A DNA stretch of 64,000 nt from an uncultured Odoribacter sp. (lineage in GTDB: Bacteria > Bacteroidota > Bacteroidia > Bacteroidales > Marinifilaceae). Under the pieces are notes generated by a model. The model saw only the letters and a list, made by a program, of their open reading frames with translations, had not been told where the DNA came from and did no database searches. The DNA lies in contig UQTM01000007.1 in NCBI GenBank assembly GCA_900544025.1, positions 9,278 through 73,277 on the forward strand, written 5' to 3'. Shown here piece after piece: positions 26,088-34,212 of this stretch (positions are counted from its first letter, which is position 1; every line of letters begins with the position of its first letter). Both the position numbers and the translations under genes were made by a program.

Positions 26088-27611
26088 ATGAAAAAGTTAA
26101 ATAAAATTTTCAGAACGTCGGAAATTGCAGGAATAGATCAATATACGATTGAAAATGAGCCTGTCAGTTCGTTGGATTTGATGGAGCGGGCTTCGATGGC
26201 ATGGACAAAATATTTTCAAGAAAAATTCGCAAACGATAGGGATGTGGCTGTTGTTGCCGGGAGCGGAAATAATGGGGGAGACGGTTTTGCTATTGCCCGT
26301 TTATTGAGAGCACTGGGTTGGAAGGTAATGGTTTTTCGGTTGATGACGGGAGGAAAGATGAGCATCGATTGCGAAACGAATTACCGGCGTTTTCTGGAGT
26401 GTGGAGGAGTAGTGACGGATGTCTCCGATATCGGCGATTTCAAGCCCGAATACGGATGTATTTTGGTCGATGCGATTTTTGGTTCGGGATTGAACCGGAA
26501 GATAACCGGATTGGCTGCAGAGGTTATTCGAAAAATGAATGCTTTGGGGCAGCAGGTGGTGGCGGTCGATATTCCTTCCGGGCTTATGGGGGAAGATAAT
26601 TCCGATAATGATCCTTCGGTTATTGTGGAGGCGGATTATACTTTTACTTTTCAGTTTCCGAAGCTTGCTTTTATGCTGGCAGAGAACGATCGTTATGTAG
26701 GTGAGTGGAGTGTTTTGGATATCGGCCTGCATCCGGCTGTGATTGCAGATCAGCCGACATCCTACTATTATATACAGTTTGAGGATGTTGCCGACCGATT
26801 GCCCCGACAACAAAAATTTGCTCATAAGGGTACGAATGGCCGTGGTTTGCTGGTGGCCGGCGGTTATGGGATGATGGGAGCGGCTGTTTTGGCGGCTAAA
26901 GCCGCTGTCCGGTCGGGGGTGGGGCTGTTGTATTGCCATGTGCCGGTGGCAGAGAAGAATGTTATCCATATTGCTGTTCCGGAGGCTTTGATCGATCTCG
27001 ACCAGTCGGATGGTCGTTTTTCAGGAATACATCATACAGAAAAGTATGATGCGGTGGCTATCGGGCCGGCTATCGGAAAAGGACCTGAAATGGTGGAGGG
27101 GGTGAAACAATTGCTGACCGATTGGAAGGGGACGACTATTATCGATGCCGATGCTTTAAATATTCTTTCCGAACATAGAGAGTTACTCAGTTTGCTTCAT
27201 GAAGGATGTATCCTTACGCCCCATGTGAAAGAATTCGAGAGATTGACAGGAAAATGTCGAAATGATTTTGAGAGATTAAATAAATTGAGCACTTTTGCAA
27301 GTCAATATAAGGTGTGCGTGATTTTGAAAGGTGCGCATACAGCTATTGCTTCTGCCGAAGGGGACATTTGTTTTAATATGAGCGGTAATCCCGGAATGGC
27401 TAAGGGCGGTGCGGGAGATGTGCTGACAGGAGTATTGCTGGGATTGGCTGCCAACGGTTTACCACCGTTGGAGGTGGCTTTGGTCGGGGTTTTTGCTCAT
27501 GGATTGTCAGGGGACATTGCTGCGAAAGAGTGGGGAATGAGAGGGATTTGTGCAGGTATTCTTGCGGAAGGGATGGGAAAAGCCTGGAAAAAGTTAGAAA
27601 ATAAAGTATAA
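26088..27611 (+). CDS. nnr: Bifunctional NAD(P)HX epimerase / ADP-dependent NAD(P)HX dehydratase
   Basis: 507 residues, the length of the fused bacterial enzyme. The N-terminal half is the YjeF_N epimerase (GSGNNGGDGFAIARLL; VAVDIPSGL). The C-terminal half is the ribokinase-like dehydratase, with GGYGMMGAAVLAAKAAVRSG, an IDADALN segment and the catalytic GNPGMAKGGAGDVLTG. The enzyme repairs hydrated NADH and NADPH. It starts a same-strand run (Nnr, DUF4831, ClC, CDF) with short gaps of 20, 36 and 68 nt, likely one operon. The link to ion transport is not obvious. Confidence 0.95.
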   Translation: MKKLNKIFRTSEIAGIDQYTIENEPVSSLDLMERASMAWTKYFQEKFANDRDVAVVAGSGNNGGDGFAIARLLRALGWKVMVFRLMTGGKMSIDCETNYRRFLECGGVVTDVSDIGDFKPEYGCILVDAIFGSGLNRKITGLAAEVIRKMNALGQQVVAVDIPSGLMGEDNSDNDPSVIVEADYTFTFQFPKLAFMLAENDRYVGEWSVLDIGLHPAVIADQPTSYYYIQFEDVADRLPRQQKFAHKGTNGRGLLVAGGYGMMGAAVLAAKAAVRSGVGLLYCHVPVAEKNVIHIAVPEALIDLDQSDGRFSGIHHTEKYDAVAIGPAIGKGPEMVEGVKQLLTDWKGTTIIDADALNILSEHRELLSLLHEGCILTPHVKEFERLTGKCRNDFERLNKLSTFASQYKVCVILKGAHTAIASAEGDICFNMSGNPGMAKGGAGDVLTGVLLGLAANGLPPLEVALVGVFAHGLSGDIAAKEWGMRGICAGILAEGMGKAWKKLENKV

Positions 27612-27631
27612 TTTATAATTTGACCGAAATT

Positions 27632-28765
27632 ATGATGAAGAAAGTTGTTTTGATATTCGGATTGACGGTTTTAGTGGGACTGACTGTCATCGCACAGAAA
27701 AAGAGAGAGAATCTCACTACTCCGGTGAATGTAAATTATTGTTTGCCTAAAGTCGCCTATGAAGTGAAAGTGACTTTGGAATGTACGGAATATACTCCGG
27801 GGCCTTATCGGAATTATGCAGAGAAGGAACTGGGACAGAAGCCGGAGATTACAGAATATCAGGAGAGATGGAATATTAAAAATATTGAAGTAAAGCCTCA
27901 GGCGATTCCTGACGAAAAGGCTGTATATTCTGTTTCAGCCAGCGGGGATTATCAACCTATCCTGTTGCATTTGAGTGCGGAAGGTTTTTTAGCAGGGGTG
28001 GCTGCCGGGCAGAGCGGTGTTTTTAACGAATTCGAAAAGGCCAAGTATGTAAGTGAAGCGCAGAAACAAGCTACTGCGATCGATATTATTAAGTTTAACA
28101 CTTATAATAATTTAAAAGAGGTACTGGATACCAATTATACTTATCAAGAGGTGGATGGTGAGATGAAGAAGATTTGGGACCCGATTATCCGTTATGCCCC
28201 TAAGACCGAAAAAGATAATGTAAAAGAGGCTGTCAGTGAAATCTATCGTATCCGTTCCGAACGGGTGAAGTTGCTGGGAGCAGAGAATAATGTGCCCGAC
28301 GGCAAGTCTCTTGCTATTATATTGAAAGAATTCGACCGGATGGAGCGTGATTATTTATCCTTGTTTTTAGGAAAGAAAGAGACCCGGAAAATAGTGAGGA
28401 GTTTTACTGTAGTTCCGGAGAAGAGCGGTGAGCCGGTGGTGGCTTTTCGTTTCACGGAGGAGAAGGGGATTTCCGCTGCTAAAAATGTTACGGCACAGGC
28501 TTATGTGCTGAAGGTCGATAATGTGATTGTGCCTGCTTCAAAGCCTGTGTCCGGTGAAAGTTCGGAGGCAGCCATATATTACCGTGTTCCTGCGACTGCC
28601 GATTTGTTGTTGATGAAAGGCAATGAGGAGTTACTCCAGATGAAAGCGATTATTCCGCAGTTGGGAGAGATTAAGAAATTTCCCCTCAATGTTATAGCCA
28701 ATGACGGGTTATTCCTGGAGTTTTATCCGGAATACGGTGCTTTGAAAAATATTGGAAAAAAATAA
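27632..28765 (+). CDS. DUF4831 family exported protein
   Basis: 377 residues from the ATG at 27632; a TTG at 27620 is in frame but improbable. A signal peptide (KKVVLIFGLTVLVGLTVIAQ) targets it to the periplasm or outer membrane. The segment VNYCLPKVAYEVKVTLECTEYTPGPY and the mid-protein AEGFLAGVAAG match the Bacteroidota-restricted DUF4831 family. Its function is not known to me. It starts 20 nt after nnr, which suggests cotranscription. Confidence 0.85.
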   Translation: MMKKVVLIFGLTVLVGLTVIAQKKRENLTTPVNVNYCLPKVAYEVKVTLECTEYTPGPYRNYAEKELGQKPEITEYQERWNIKNIEVKPQAIPDEKAVYSVSASGDYQPILLHLSAEGFLAGVAAGQSGVFNEFEKAKYVSEAQKQATAIDIIKFNTYNNLKEVLDTNYTYQEVDGEMKKIWDPIIRYAPKTEKDNVKEAVSEIYRIRSERVKLLGAENNVPDGKSLAIILKEFDRMERDYLSLFLGKKETRKIVRSFTVVPEKSGEPVVAFRFTEEKGISAAKNVTAQAYVLKVDNVIVPASKPVSGESSEAAIYYRVPATADLLLMKGNEELLQMKAIIPQLGEIKKFPLNVIANDGLFLEFYPEYGALKNIGKK

Positions 28766-28801
28766 TTAGGGAACTAAAAGATATATTATAATACCAGAGT
28801 A

Positions 28802-30580
28802 ATGTCGTGGTGGAGTAACCGGTACGGGGAATTTTTAAGTTGGCGGGTGCGTCACATCAAAGAAAGGACTTTTATATTAATCCTTAGTCTGTTGGTGGGA
28901 ATTGTAACCGGATTGGCCGGAGTGTTTCTGAAAAATTCAGTACATTATACTCATCAGTTTTTTACTGAGCGTTTACAGGTTGATAGCGGTAGTTTGTTGT
29001 TTTTTATCTATCCGTTTATCGGTATCTGGCTGACTTCTTTATTTGTGCGTTATTTTGTACGGGAGGACATCAGCCACGGGGTGACGAAGGTTTTATACGC
29101 TATTTCCCGCCAAAATAGTATTATCAAGCCCCATAACAATTACTCGTCCATGATCGCCAGTACCATTACGATCGGTTTCGGTGGATCGGTAGGTACGGAG
29201 GCCACTATCGTTTTAACGGGAGCTTCTATCGGTTCCAATCTCGCCCGCTTTTTCCGAATGAATTATAAGGTGATGACCCTGATGATCGGGTGCGGGGCTG
29301 CGGGAGCCATTGCCGGTATTTTTAAGGCTCCTATTGCCGGAATCGTGTTTACGCTCGAGGTGCTGATGCTCGACCTGACTATGGCTTCTTTAGTGCCTTT
29401 GATGATTTCGGCTATTTCTTCCTATGTGATTGTTTATTTTTTGATGGGAGAAGGCGTTGTTCTGGAATTTGCCGTTCATGAGCATTTTGCGCTGGCTAAT
29501 GTACCTTATTACATCTTGTTAGGTGTTTTTTGCGGTTTGATCTCCGTTTATTTTATTCGTACTAATATCCGGATCGAGAAGTTTATTACCGGGATCAAGA
29601 ATCAGTTTAAACGGATTTTGATCGGTGGTGCTTTGTTAGGGTTATTGATTTATATTTTCCCGCCGTTATACGGAGAGGGTTATACTTCGTTAGAGGCGTT
29701 ATTGACAGATAATGCCGACACTTTACTGAACAATACTTATTTTTTCGATTTCCGAGATTATGCGTGGATTGTTTTGGTTTACGTTGTCGGTCTGGTGTTT
29801 ATCAAGGTGGTCGCAACAGCTTTGACGAACGGTAGCGGTGGTGTAGGCGGTGTGTTTGCTCCGAGCTTGTTTACCGGAGGGGTTACCGGATTTCTGATAG
29901 CTTCCCTTATTAATATGACGGGGATTGTGTCTGTCCCGGTAAGTTATTTTGTATTGGCAGGAATGGCAGGGGTTATGTCGGGGGTTATGAATTCTCCGTT
30001 GACGGCTATGTTTTTGATTGCGGAAATTACCGGGGGGTATAGCCTTTTAGTGCCTTTGATGATTACTTCGATTACGTCCCATCTCACAGGGAGAGGGATG
30101 GAACCTTATTCTATTTATGCTCGCCGTTTGGCAATGAAAGGAGATTTGATCACTCATAATAAGGATAAAGCAGTGCTTACTTTGATGAAATTGAATAAAG
30201 TGATCGAAACCGATCTGAAAACAGTGTCGGTCGATGGAACTTTAGGAGATTTGGTAAAAAAAGTATCCCGTTCCAGTCGTAATATTTTTCCGGTGATCGA
30301 TCAGAATAATGCTTTGCTGGGGATTGTGTTGCTGGACGATATCCGAAAGATTATGTTTAATCAGGATCTTTATGAAACTACTTTTGTCCGTGATTTTATG
30401 ACCACCCCTCCTACGGTGGTGGATGTCAATGATCCGATGGATTTAGTTATGAAAAAATTTGAGGATACCGGGGCTTGGAATTTACCTGTGATTCAGGATG
30501 GTAAGTATATCGGTTTTGTGTCAAAAGCTAAGATATTCAATACCTATAGGAGGGTATTGCAACATTTTTCCGATGAATAA
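28802..30580 (+). CDS. ClC-family chloride channel/antiporter with CBS domains
   Basis: 592 residues. The N-terminal 430 residues are the ClC membrane domain, with GGSVGTEATIVLTG, AGIFKAPIAGIVFTLE and GGVGGVFAPSLFTGG equivalent to the three ClC motifs. The gating glutamate is present (E133 in GTEAT). The position of the internal proton glutamate of E. coli ClC reads Val187 (TLEVLML). The serine-containing GSGIP motif is replaced by ISHGVTK. The C-terminal 140 residues are a CBS pair (VSVDGTLGDLV, MTTPPTVVDVNDP), usually an adenine-nucleotide sensor. The protein sits in the inner membrane; the changes suggest altered anion coupling or channel-like transport. Confidence 0.9.
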   Translation: MSWWSNRYGEFLSWRVRHIKERTFILILSLLVGIVTGLAGVFLKNSVHYTHQFFTERLQVDSGSLLFFIYPFIGIWLTSLFVRYFVREDISHGVTKVLYAISRQNSIIKPHNNYSSMIASTITIGFGGSVGTEATIVLTGASIGSNLARFFRMNYKVMTLMIGCGAAGAIAGIFKAPIAGIVFTLEVLMLDLTMASLVPLMISAISSYVIVYFLMGEGVVLEFAVHEHFALANVPYYILLGVFCGLISVYFIRTNIRIEKFITGIKNQFKRILIGGALLGLLIYIFPPLYGEGYTSLEALLTDNADTLLNNTYFFDFRDYAWIVLVYVVGLVFIKVVATALTNGSGGVGGVFAPSLFTGGVTGFLIASLINMTGIVSVPVSYFVLAGMAGVMSGVMNSPLTAMFLIAEITGGYSLLVPLMITSITSHLTGRGMEPYSIYARRLAMKGDLITHNKDKAVLTLMKLNKVIETDLKTVSVDGTLGDLVKKVSRSSRNIFPVIDQNNALLGIVLLDDIRKIMFNQDLYETTFVRDFMTTPPTVVDVNDPMDLVMKKFEDTGAWNLPVIQDGKYIGFVSKAKIFNTYRRVLQHFSDE

Positions 30581-30648
30581 GTATATCTGTATGAATCGGT
30601 TATTATGTCGATAAGCCCAGCTTGAAGGCATTTTCTTTTAATTTGTTT

Positions 30649-31512
30649 ATGGATACAAATTCTAAATTGGGTTACCGGGAAGGGATTGTTTCGGTATTTT
30701 TAAATTTATTGCTTTTTGTATTGAAGTATTATGCCGGAGTTGTTTCTGCTTCTGTGGCGTTGATTGCCGATGCCTGGCATACTTTATCCGATTCCCTGAC
30801 TTCGATCGTCGTGATCTTCGGAATCAAAATGTCTTCCCGTAAGCCGGATAAGGAGCATCCTTTCGGACATGGACGCTGGGAACAGGTTTCGGCGATTATT
30901 GTCGCTATTTTGTTATCCGTGGTGGGATTTGAGTTTATCCGTGATTCTATCGATAAACTAAGTGTACGCGAGTCGGCTAATTTTGGGACTTGGGCTTATG
31001 TGGCAACTATTGTTTCTATTGTTTTGAAAGAAGGGTTAGCACAATATGCTTTTCATATTGCCCGTATTACAAAAAATTCGTCCGTAAAGGCTGACGGTTG
31101 GCATCATCGTAGCGATGCTTTATCGTCGGTGTTAATATTGATCGGTTTGTTTCTGGATTCTTATTTTTGGTGGATCGATAGTGTCTTGGGGATGTTGGTC
31201 TCCCTGATGCTTTTTTATGCTGCCTATCATATTATTAAGGGAGCTGTAAATAAAATCTTAGGTGAAGAGCCTTCTGAGGAAATGATCGGCAAGGTAAAAG
31301 AGGTTGTAAAACAGGAAATGGGGGAACAGGCATATCCGCATCACTTTCATGTACATAATTATGGAGATCATGTAGAATTCACTTTTCATATTAAAGTTCC
31401 CGGCGAAGAAACGGTGTTATGCGCTCATGCTTTGGCGACTAAGGTTGAGGAAAGAATCAGGAAAGAATTAAATATGGATGCTACGATTCACATTGAACCA
31501 TTGATGATGTAA
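30649..31512 (+). CDS. Cation diffusion facilitator (CDF) metal exporter
   Basis: 287 residues from the ATG at 30649; an upstream in-frame TTG at 30622 lacks support. There are six TM segments in the first 200 residues. The metal-site motifs are ADAWHTLSDS in TM2, HPFGHGRWE and DGWHHRSDALSS in TM5, the HxxxD pattern of zinc/manganese/iron CDF proteins. The C-terminal cytoplasmic ferredoxin-like domain carries HHFHVHNYGDH, with more metal ligands. It exports divalent metal ions by proton exchange. It probably shares the operon with the upstream ClC gene; the exact metal is not readable. Confidence 0.92.
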   Translation: MDTNSKLGYREGIVSVFLNLLLFVLKYYAGVVSASVALIADAWHTLSDSLTSIVVIFGIKMSSRKPDKEHPFGHGRWEQVSAIIVAILLSVVGFEFIRDSIDKLSVRESANFGTWAYVATIVSIVLKEGLAQYAFHIARITKNSSVKADGWHHRSDALSSVLILIGLFLDSYFWWIDSVLGMLVSLMLFYAAYHIIKGAVNKILGEEPSEEMIGKVKEVVKQEMGEQAYPHHFHVHNYGDHVEFTFHIKVPGEETVLCAHALATKVEERIRKELNMDATIHIEPLMM

Positions 31513-31605
31513 CCTTGTGTGTTTTTTTAACGTTGTAATCACAAAAGTCAGGATAGAGGACGAGAATATATAAAAATGTTAATTCTGAATTTTGTTGATT
31601 TTAAT

Positions 31606-31636
31606 ATTGTTTTTTACAAAGAAAAAATTAATTTTG
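31606..31636 (+). promoter_or_regulatory. Promoter for the DUF2795 gene
   Basis: ATTG (31606-31609), 19 nt, then TAATTTTG (31629-31636), 36 nt before the ATG. Confidence 0.6.
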
Positions 31637-31672
31637 CGGAAATTTTAAGAAAACGGTTAAAAAATATATACT

Positions 31673-31894
31673 ATGTATTGGACATTAGAACTTGCGTCAA
31701 AATTGGAAGATGCGCCTTGGCCTGCATCTAAAGATGAGTTGATCGATTATGCTATTCGTTCGGGCGCGCCTATGGAAGTTATTGAAAATCTCCAGGATAT
31801 TGAAGACGATGAGGAGATTTTTGAGAGTATTGAAGATATTTGGCCGGATTATCCCAGTAAAGATGACTTTTTCTTCAACGAAGATGAGTATTGA
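31673..31894 (+). CDS. Small acidic DUF2795 protein
   Basis: 73 residues, very acidic in the second half (IEDDEEIFESIEDIWPDY; ending FFFNEDEY). The N-terminal WPASKDELIDYAIRSGAPMEVIENL matches the DUF2795 family, which is common in Bacteroidota as a protein of exactly this size. It is soluble and has no signal peptide. It has its own promoter and terminator, hence a monocistronic, probably well expressed gene. The function is unknown. Confidence 0.85.
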   Translation: MYWTLELASKLEDAPWPASKDELIDYAIRSGAPMEVIENLQDIEDDEEIFESIEDIWPDYPSKDDFFFNEDEY

Positions 31895-31937
31895 TTTTGT
31901 TCCGGCGAGATGCTGGAGTTTAAGAAATTGAAACAGG

Positions 31938-31967
31938 CGGCTGTGTTGTAAACACAGCCGTTTTTTT
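31938..31967 (+). terminator. Terminator after the DUF2795 gene
   Basis: A perfect 10-bp stem (31938-31947 with 31951-31960), a 3-nt loop and seven T. Confidence 0.88.
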
Positions 31968-32073
31968 GTTTTAATGCGGCTTGTTTGTAATGTTTTTAAT
32001 TAACTTGGTGTATATATTTAAAAAAATCATTATATTCATTCCCTGATTGTTGTATCTGTAAAATAAGACTCGA

Positions 32074-34158
32074 ATGGAAAGAATTTTGATGTTGATTTAT
32101 CTCTCTTTGTTTCCGGTGTGGCTGTTTGCTGAAGAGCCTCTTACCGGCTTTAGACTTATTCCCCAGCCACAAAAAATAGAGTTGGTAAAGGCGAAAGGGT
32201 TAAGATATGGAGAGTTGAAATACATTAGAACACAAGATAGCGCTGTCGTTCCGGTTTTAGGAGAGATTATGAACCGGTTACCCCGGACAGTGAAGAAGGG
32301 GAAAGGGGTTATATTGGTTGTATCGGCGAACGGAGTTCCTGAGTCTGTGGAGGGATATGTATTGAAAATCGGGAGTCAAGGAGCGACGATTACTGCCAGA
32401 GGAGATGCAGGTTTGTTTTACGGTTGCCAGACGTTGGAGCAGTTGTTGGAGGATAGCCGGGATTTCGGTCTGGAAATACCGGCCATGACGATAACCGATT
32501 ATCCGCAATTGGCTTATCGTGCTGTTCATTTCGATACAAAACATCATTTGGACCGGATGGAATATTATTATGCTGAAATCGATAAGCTGGCTCGTTATAA
32601 GGTGAATGCGGTAATTTGGGAATTGGAAGATAAATTGCGTTATACCCGCCGTCCGGAAGTGGCGGCCCCGAATGCCATCAGCAAACAGGAAATGGAGGCT
32701 CTTTGCCGGTATGCCCGTGACCGGCATATAGATATTTCACCTTTGGTACAAGGGTTAGGTCATGCAGGCTTTATTTTAAAGCATCATTGGGAATTGCGGG
32801 AAAATCCCGCCAGCGATTGGGAATTTTGTCCGTCCGATCCACGTACTTACGAGGTGCAGTTCGATTTGTATCGTGATGCCTTGGAAGCCATGCCTTATGG
32901 GAAGTATTTGCATGTAGGCGGGGACGAAATTACGGCTATCGGGATCGACGAGCGTTGTAAGGCTACAGGAAAAAGTGCTTTTGAATTACAGATGATCTGG
33001 TTAAAGAAAGTTTGTGGTTTTGCTGTGGAAAATAAAAGGATTCCTATTTTTTGGGACGATATGCCTTTAAAGTATGCCGGAGTATGGGGAGTGATTCAGA
33101 GTGATTTGTCGGGAGAGGAATTGGAGAAGAAATGGAATCCTGAAAAATTAGACAAAGCTATCGATCTTTTTCCTAAAGAGTGTGTTTATATGCGTTGGAA
33201 TTATGGAGATGCTACAAAGCCTGCTCATATCAAGTTGTTGAATTGGTATCGGGACAAAGGATTGAAGGTGATGGGGGCAACGGCTGCCGTTGCCGGGGAT
33301 AGTCCTTTTTTACCGAGAGAAGAATCGAAGACCGGGTGTATTCGCGGATTTAGTAAGTTGGTGGCGGAAAATAAGCTGGAAGGTATTTTGGCGACAGCCT
33401 GGGACGACGGTTCTCCGCATACCGAAACGGCGTGGAGAGGATTTGTAGCTCAGGGAGAGTATGGCTGGAATCCTACCGGGAGGAGTGTCCCGGAGTTTAA
33501 AGCGGCACACGGGCAGCGGGAATTCGGTTTTCTGCCTGCGGATTCATTGATGAATTTTTTAGACGAAATGGAAAAAGCGGCTTTTTTCTTCGACGGTGCG
33601 CTGGTTTCTTCAGGCAGGCGCAATCCGGCATGGGGAACAGGTCATTTTACATTGTTGGATTTACCCCAGAAGGATAAGCCGGGAGAATGGAATTTAAAGT
33701 ATAAAGATAAGGTGGAGAAATCCCGGCAGGCATTGGTGAGGTATGAAAAAAGCAAGCGGAGCATAGAGAGGGCGAAGTGTGAGGCTTTAAGGAATCGTTA
33801 TACGTTGGAGGTATATGAACAAACCAATCATTTACTGGCGTTTCCGGCTCAACTGATTGTAGCGTTGAGCGATTATGACCGGGAAACCGTTCCTGCCAAA
33901 AAAGAGGAAGCATTGAAAGAAGTGTATCGGGTGTGTCGGTATTTTGGAGATATGCGGCAGGCATTGGAAGACGTATATTCCCGAACTCGTTTTATGAGAA
34001 ATCCCGACGGTTATATCAGTGATATGAATCATCACAATCATTTGGCGGCTAAGTCGGATAATAGCGATTGGCTTTTTTTGTATGAATTTCCAATGGTAAA
34101 TAAAACGGTGCGATGGATATTAGGGACTGCTCCTGATATGAATTTCCGGATTTTTTAA
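32074..34158 (+). CDS. GH20 beta-N-acetylhexosaminidase, exported
   Basis: 694 residues with a signal peptide (to about LFAEE). The domain order is a GH20b-like N-terminal alpha/beta domain (LIPQPQKIEL at the start; GDAGLFYGCQTLEQLL), then a TIM barrel beginning at AYRAVHFDTKHHL. The catalytic Asp-Glu pair is D284-E285 in HVGGDEI. It removes terminal N-acetylglucosamine or N-acetylgalactosamine from glycans, probably in the periplasm. The C-terminal 200 residues are helical and charged and lie outside the GH20 core. It is not next to a SusC/SusD pair, so it is not part of a visible polysaccharide utilisation locus. Confidence 0.88.
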   Translation: MERILMLIYLSLFPVWLFAEEPLTGFRLIPQPQKIELVKAKGLRYGELKYIRTQDSAVVPVLGEIMNRLPRTVKKGKGVILVVSANGVPESVEGYVLKIGSQGATITARGDAGLFYGCQTLEQLLEDSRDFGLEIPAMTITDYPQLAYRAVHFDTKHHLDRMEYYYAEIDKLARYKVNAVIWELEDKLRYTRRPEVAAPNAISKQEMEALCRYARDRHIDISPLVQGLGHAGFILKHHWELRENPASDWEFCPSDPRTYEVQFDLYRDALEAMPYGKYLHVGGDEITAIGIDERCKATGKSAFELQMIWLKKVCGFAVENKRIPIFWDDMPLKYAGVWGVIQSDLSGEELEKKWNPEKLDKAIDLFPKECVYMRWNYGDATKPAHIKLLNWYRDKGLKVMGATAAVAGDSPFLPREESKTGCIRGFSKLVAENKLEGILATAWDDGSPHTETAWRGFVAQGEYGWNPTGRSVPEFKAAHGQREFGFLPADSLMNFLDEMEKAAFFFDGALVSSGRRNPAWGTGHFTLLDLPQKDKPGEWNLKYKDKVEKSRQALVRYEKSKRSIERAKCEALRNRYTLEVYEQTNHLLAFPAQLIVALSDYDRETVPAKKEEALKEVYRVCRYFGDMRQALEDVYSRTRFMRNPDGYISDMNHHNHLAAKSDNSDWLFLYEFPMVNKTVRWILGTAPDMNFRIF

Positions 34159-34212
34159 TCCTTCCGATAAAAGAAAGGAAGTAAAGGACTGTCTTATTTA
34201 TTTTACAAAGAG

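Noticed and set aside
26301..26969. 222-residue antisense ORF over the Nnr gene
   Set aside because: Shadow of a conserved enzyme; His/Arg-rich translation without a domain.
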